From positions 1 through 6,146 of the forward strand of contig JBGTKD010000098.1 in assembly GCA_041744795.1 (NCBI GenBank): a stretch of DNA of 6,146 bases, in the 5' to 3' direction. Positions 5,796 through 6,146 of this stretch are shown in pieces (the stretch's first letter is position 1; the number at the start of each line of letters is the position of its first letter). The notes under the pieces are model-generated. The model was not told the DNA's origin. It worked only from the letters and a program-made list of their open reading frames with translations, and did not search any database. Source of the DNA: DATHWB01 sp041744795 (GTDB lineage Bacteria; Actinomycetota; Acidimicrobiia; Spongiisociales; ZC4RG35). Made by a program: the position numbers and the translations under genes.

Positions 5796-6146
5796 ATGAC
5801 CGAAGTAATTGCGAGGACAGAAGTAATCGCGCTGTTTGATAGTCGATCCGAAGCCGAAGCGGCGACTGAGTCGCTCGAGGCCATGGGCTACGACGCTTCG
5901 ACGATGGGATATTTGAACCGCCACGACGAGGACAACGACCTTGACGGTCGCCAGAACCGGGATCACGACTCCGACGTCGACATGGATCTTGACTCCCAGA
6001 CGGCCAAGGGAGCAGCAGGTGGGGCCGCTGGCGGAGCGGCTGTCGGCGCAGGCGCCGGACTCCTGGCTGCGGCCGGGGTCGCACTCGTTCCTGGCATCGG
6101 ACCCTTCCTTGCGGCTGGCACCTTGCTCGGCACGCTCGGCGCAACC
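5796..6146 (+). CDS. YflT-type general stress protein with glycine-rich hydrophobic segment (partial, runs off the right edge)
   Basis: The reading frame is open from ATG 5796 to the last base (117 codons, no stop), so the 3' end is missing. AAGGAGA at 5784-5790 is well placed, 5 nt before the ATG. Residues 9-35 (EVIALFDSRSEAEAATESLEAMGYD) match the opening strand-helix of the heat-induced stress protein YflT domain. The usual second strand is followed by an Asp-rich stretch (44-67) containing DNDLDG and an alternating Asp repeat. Next comes a Gly/Ala-rich hydrophobic region (about 72-117) with VPGIGPFLAAG, as in many actinobacterial members. This could insert into or bind the membrane. The biochemical role of the family is unknown; members are induced by heat, salt or starvation. 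The N-terminus carries a near-duplicate TEVIAR/TEVIAL. Promoter 5735-5761 fits stress control. Confidence 0.88.
   Translation, partial: MTEVIARTEVIALFDSRSEAEAATESLEAMGYDASTMGYLNRHDEDNDLDGRQNRDHDSDVDMDLDSQTAKGAAGGAAGGAAVGAGAGLLAAAGVALVPGIGPFLAAGTLLGTLGAT

Noticed and set aside
1..6146. CRISPR array, tRNA, rRNA, insertion sequence, integrase, toxin-antitoxin or defence genes
   Set aside because: No regularly spaced repeats, cloverleaf, transposase or defence-type domains are seen on either strand.

Overview
The window is GC-rich (roughly 60 %) bacterial DNA with tightly packed genes, Shine-Dalgarno starts mixed with near-leaderless ones, GTG and TTG starts at overlapping stop/start junctions, and promoters resembling those read by SigB/SigF-type sigma factors. 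This suggests an actinobacterium, perhaps an uncultured lineage. That is inference; no marker gene is present.

Layout. (1) 1-23: a hairpin, probably the terminator of a gene to the left. (2) 94-306 and 426-857, plus strand: a 70-residue unknown protein and a small lipoprotein, separated by a hairpin (375-401). A strong bidirectional terminator (878-907) closes this unit. (3) 930-3545, minus strand: an ABC-2 type exporter with its ATPase gene first and its permease second, overlapping by GTGA. The ATPase gene carries a frameshift directly after its Walker B motif. (4) 3546-3647: a divergent spacer with two back-to-back promoters. (5) 3648-5614, plus strand: a two-helix membrane protein with a long extracytoplasmic helical region, overlapping (TTGA) an AI-2E family (UPF0118/PerM) transporter. 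A strong terminator follows at 5674-5705. (6) 5796 to the right edge: a general stress protein of the YflT type, cut by the window end and open to the last base.

What ties the region together: four of the transcription units start with the same promoter architecture, GTTT then 16 bp then GGG(T/A)A. The sites are at 41-67, 3557-3583 (minus strand), 3612-3638 and 5735-5761. This is the pattern known for general-stress sigma factors (Bacillus SigB, Mycobacterium SigF, Streptomyces SigB). With a YflT-type gene under one of them, the most economical reading is a cluster of envelope and stress genes in one general-stress regulon: a lipoprotein, an exporter, a membrane protein with its AI-2E partner, and the stress protein.

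I see no rRNA, tRNA, CRISPR array, insertion sequence, integrase, toxin-antitoxin pair or defence system. The nearest things to something undescribed are the conserved promoter set, the unknown two-helix protein coupled to the AI-2E transporter, and the small-protein/lipoprotein pair. All intergenic gaps are shorter than 300 bases.
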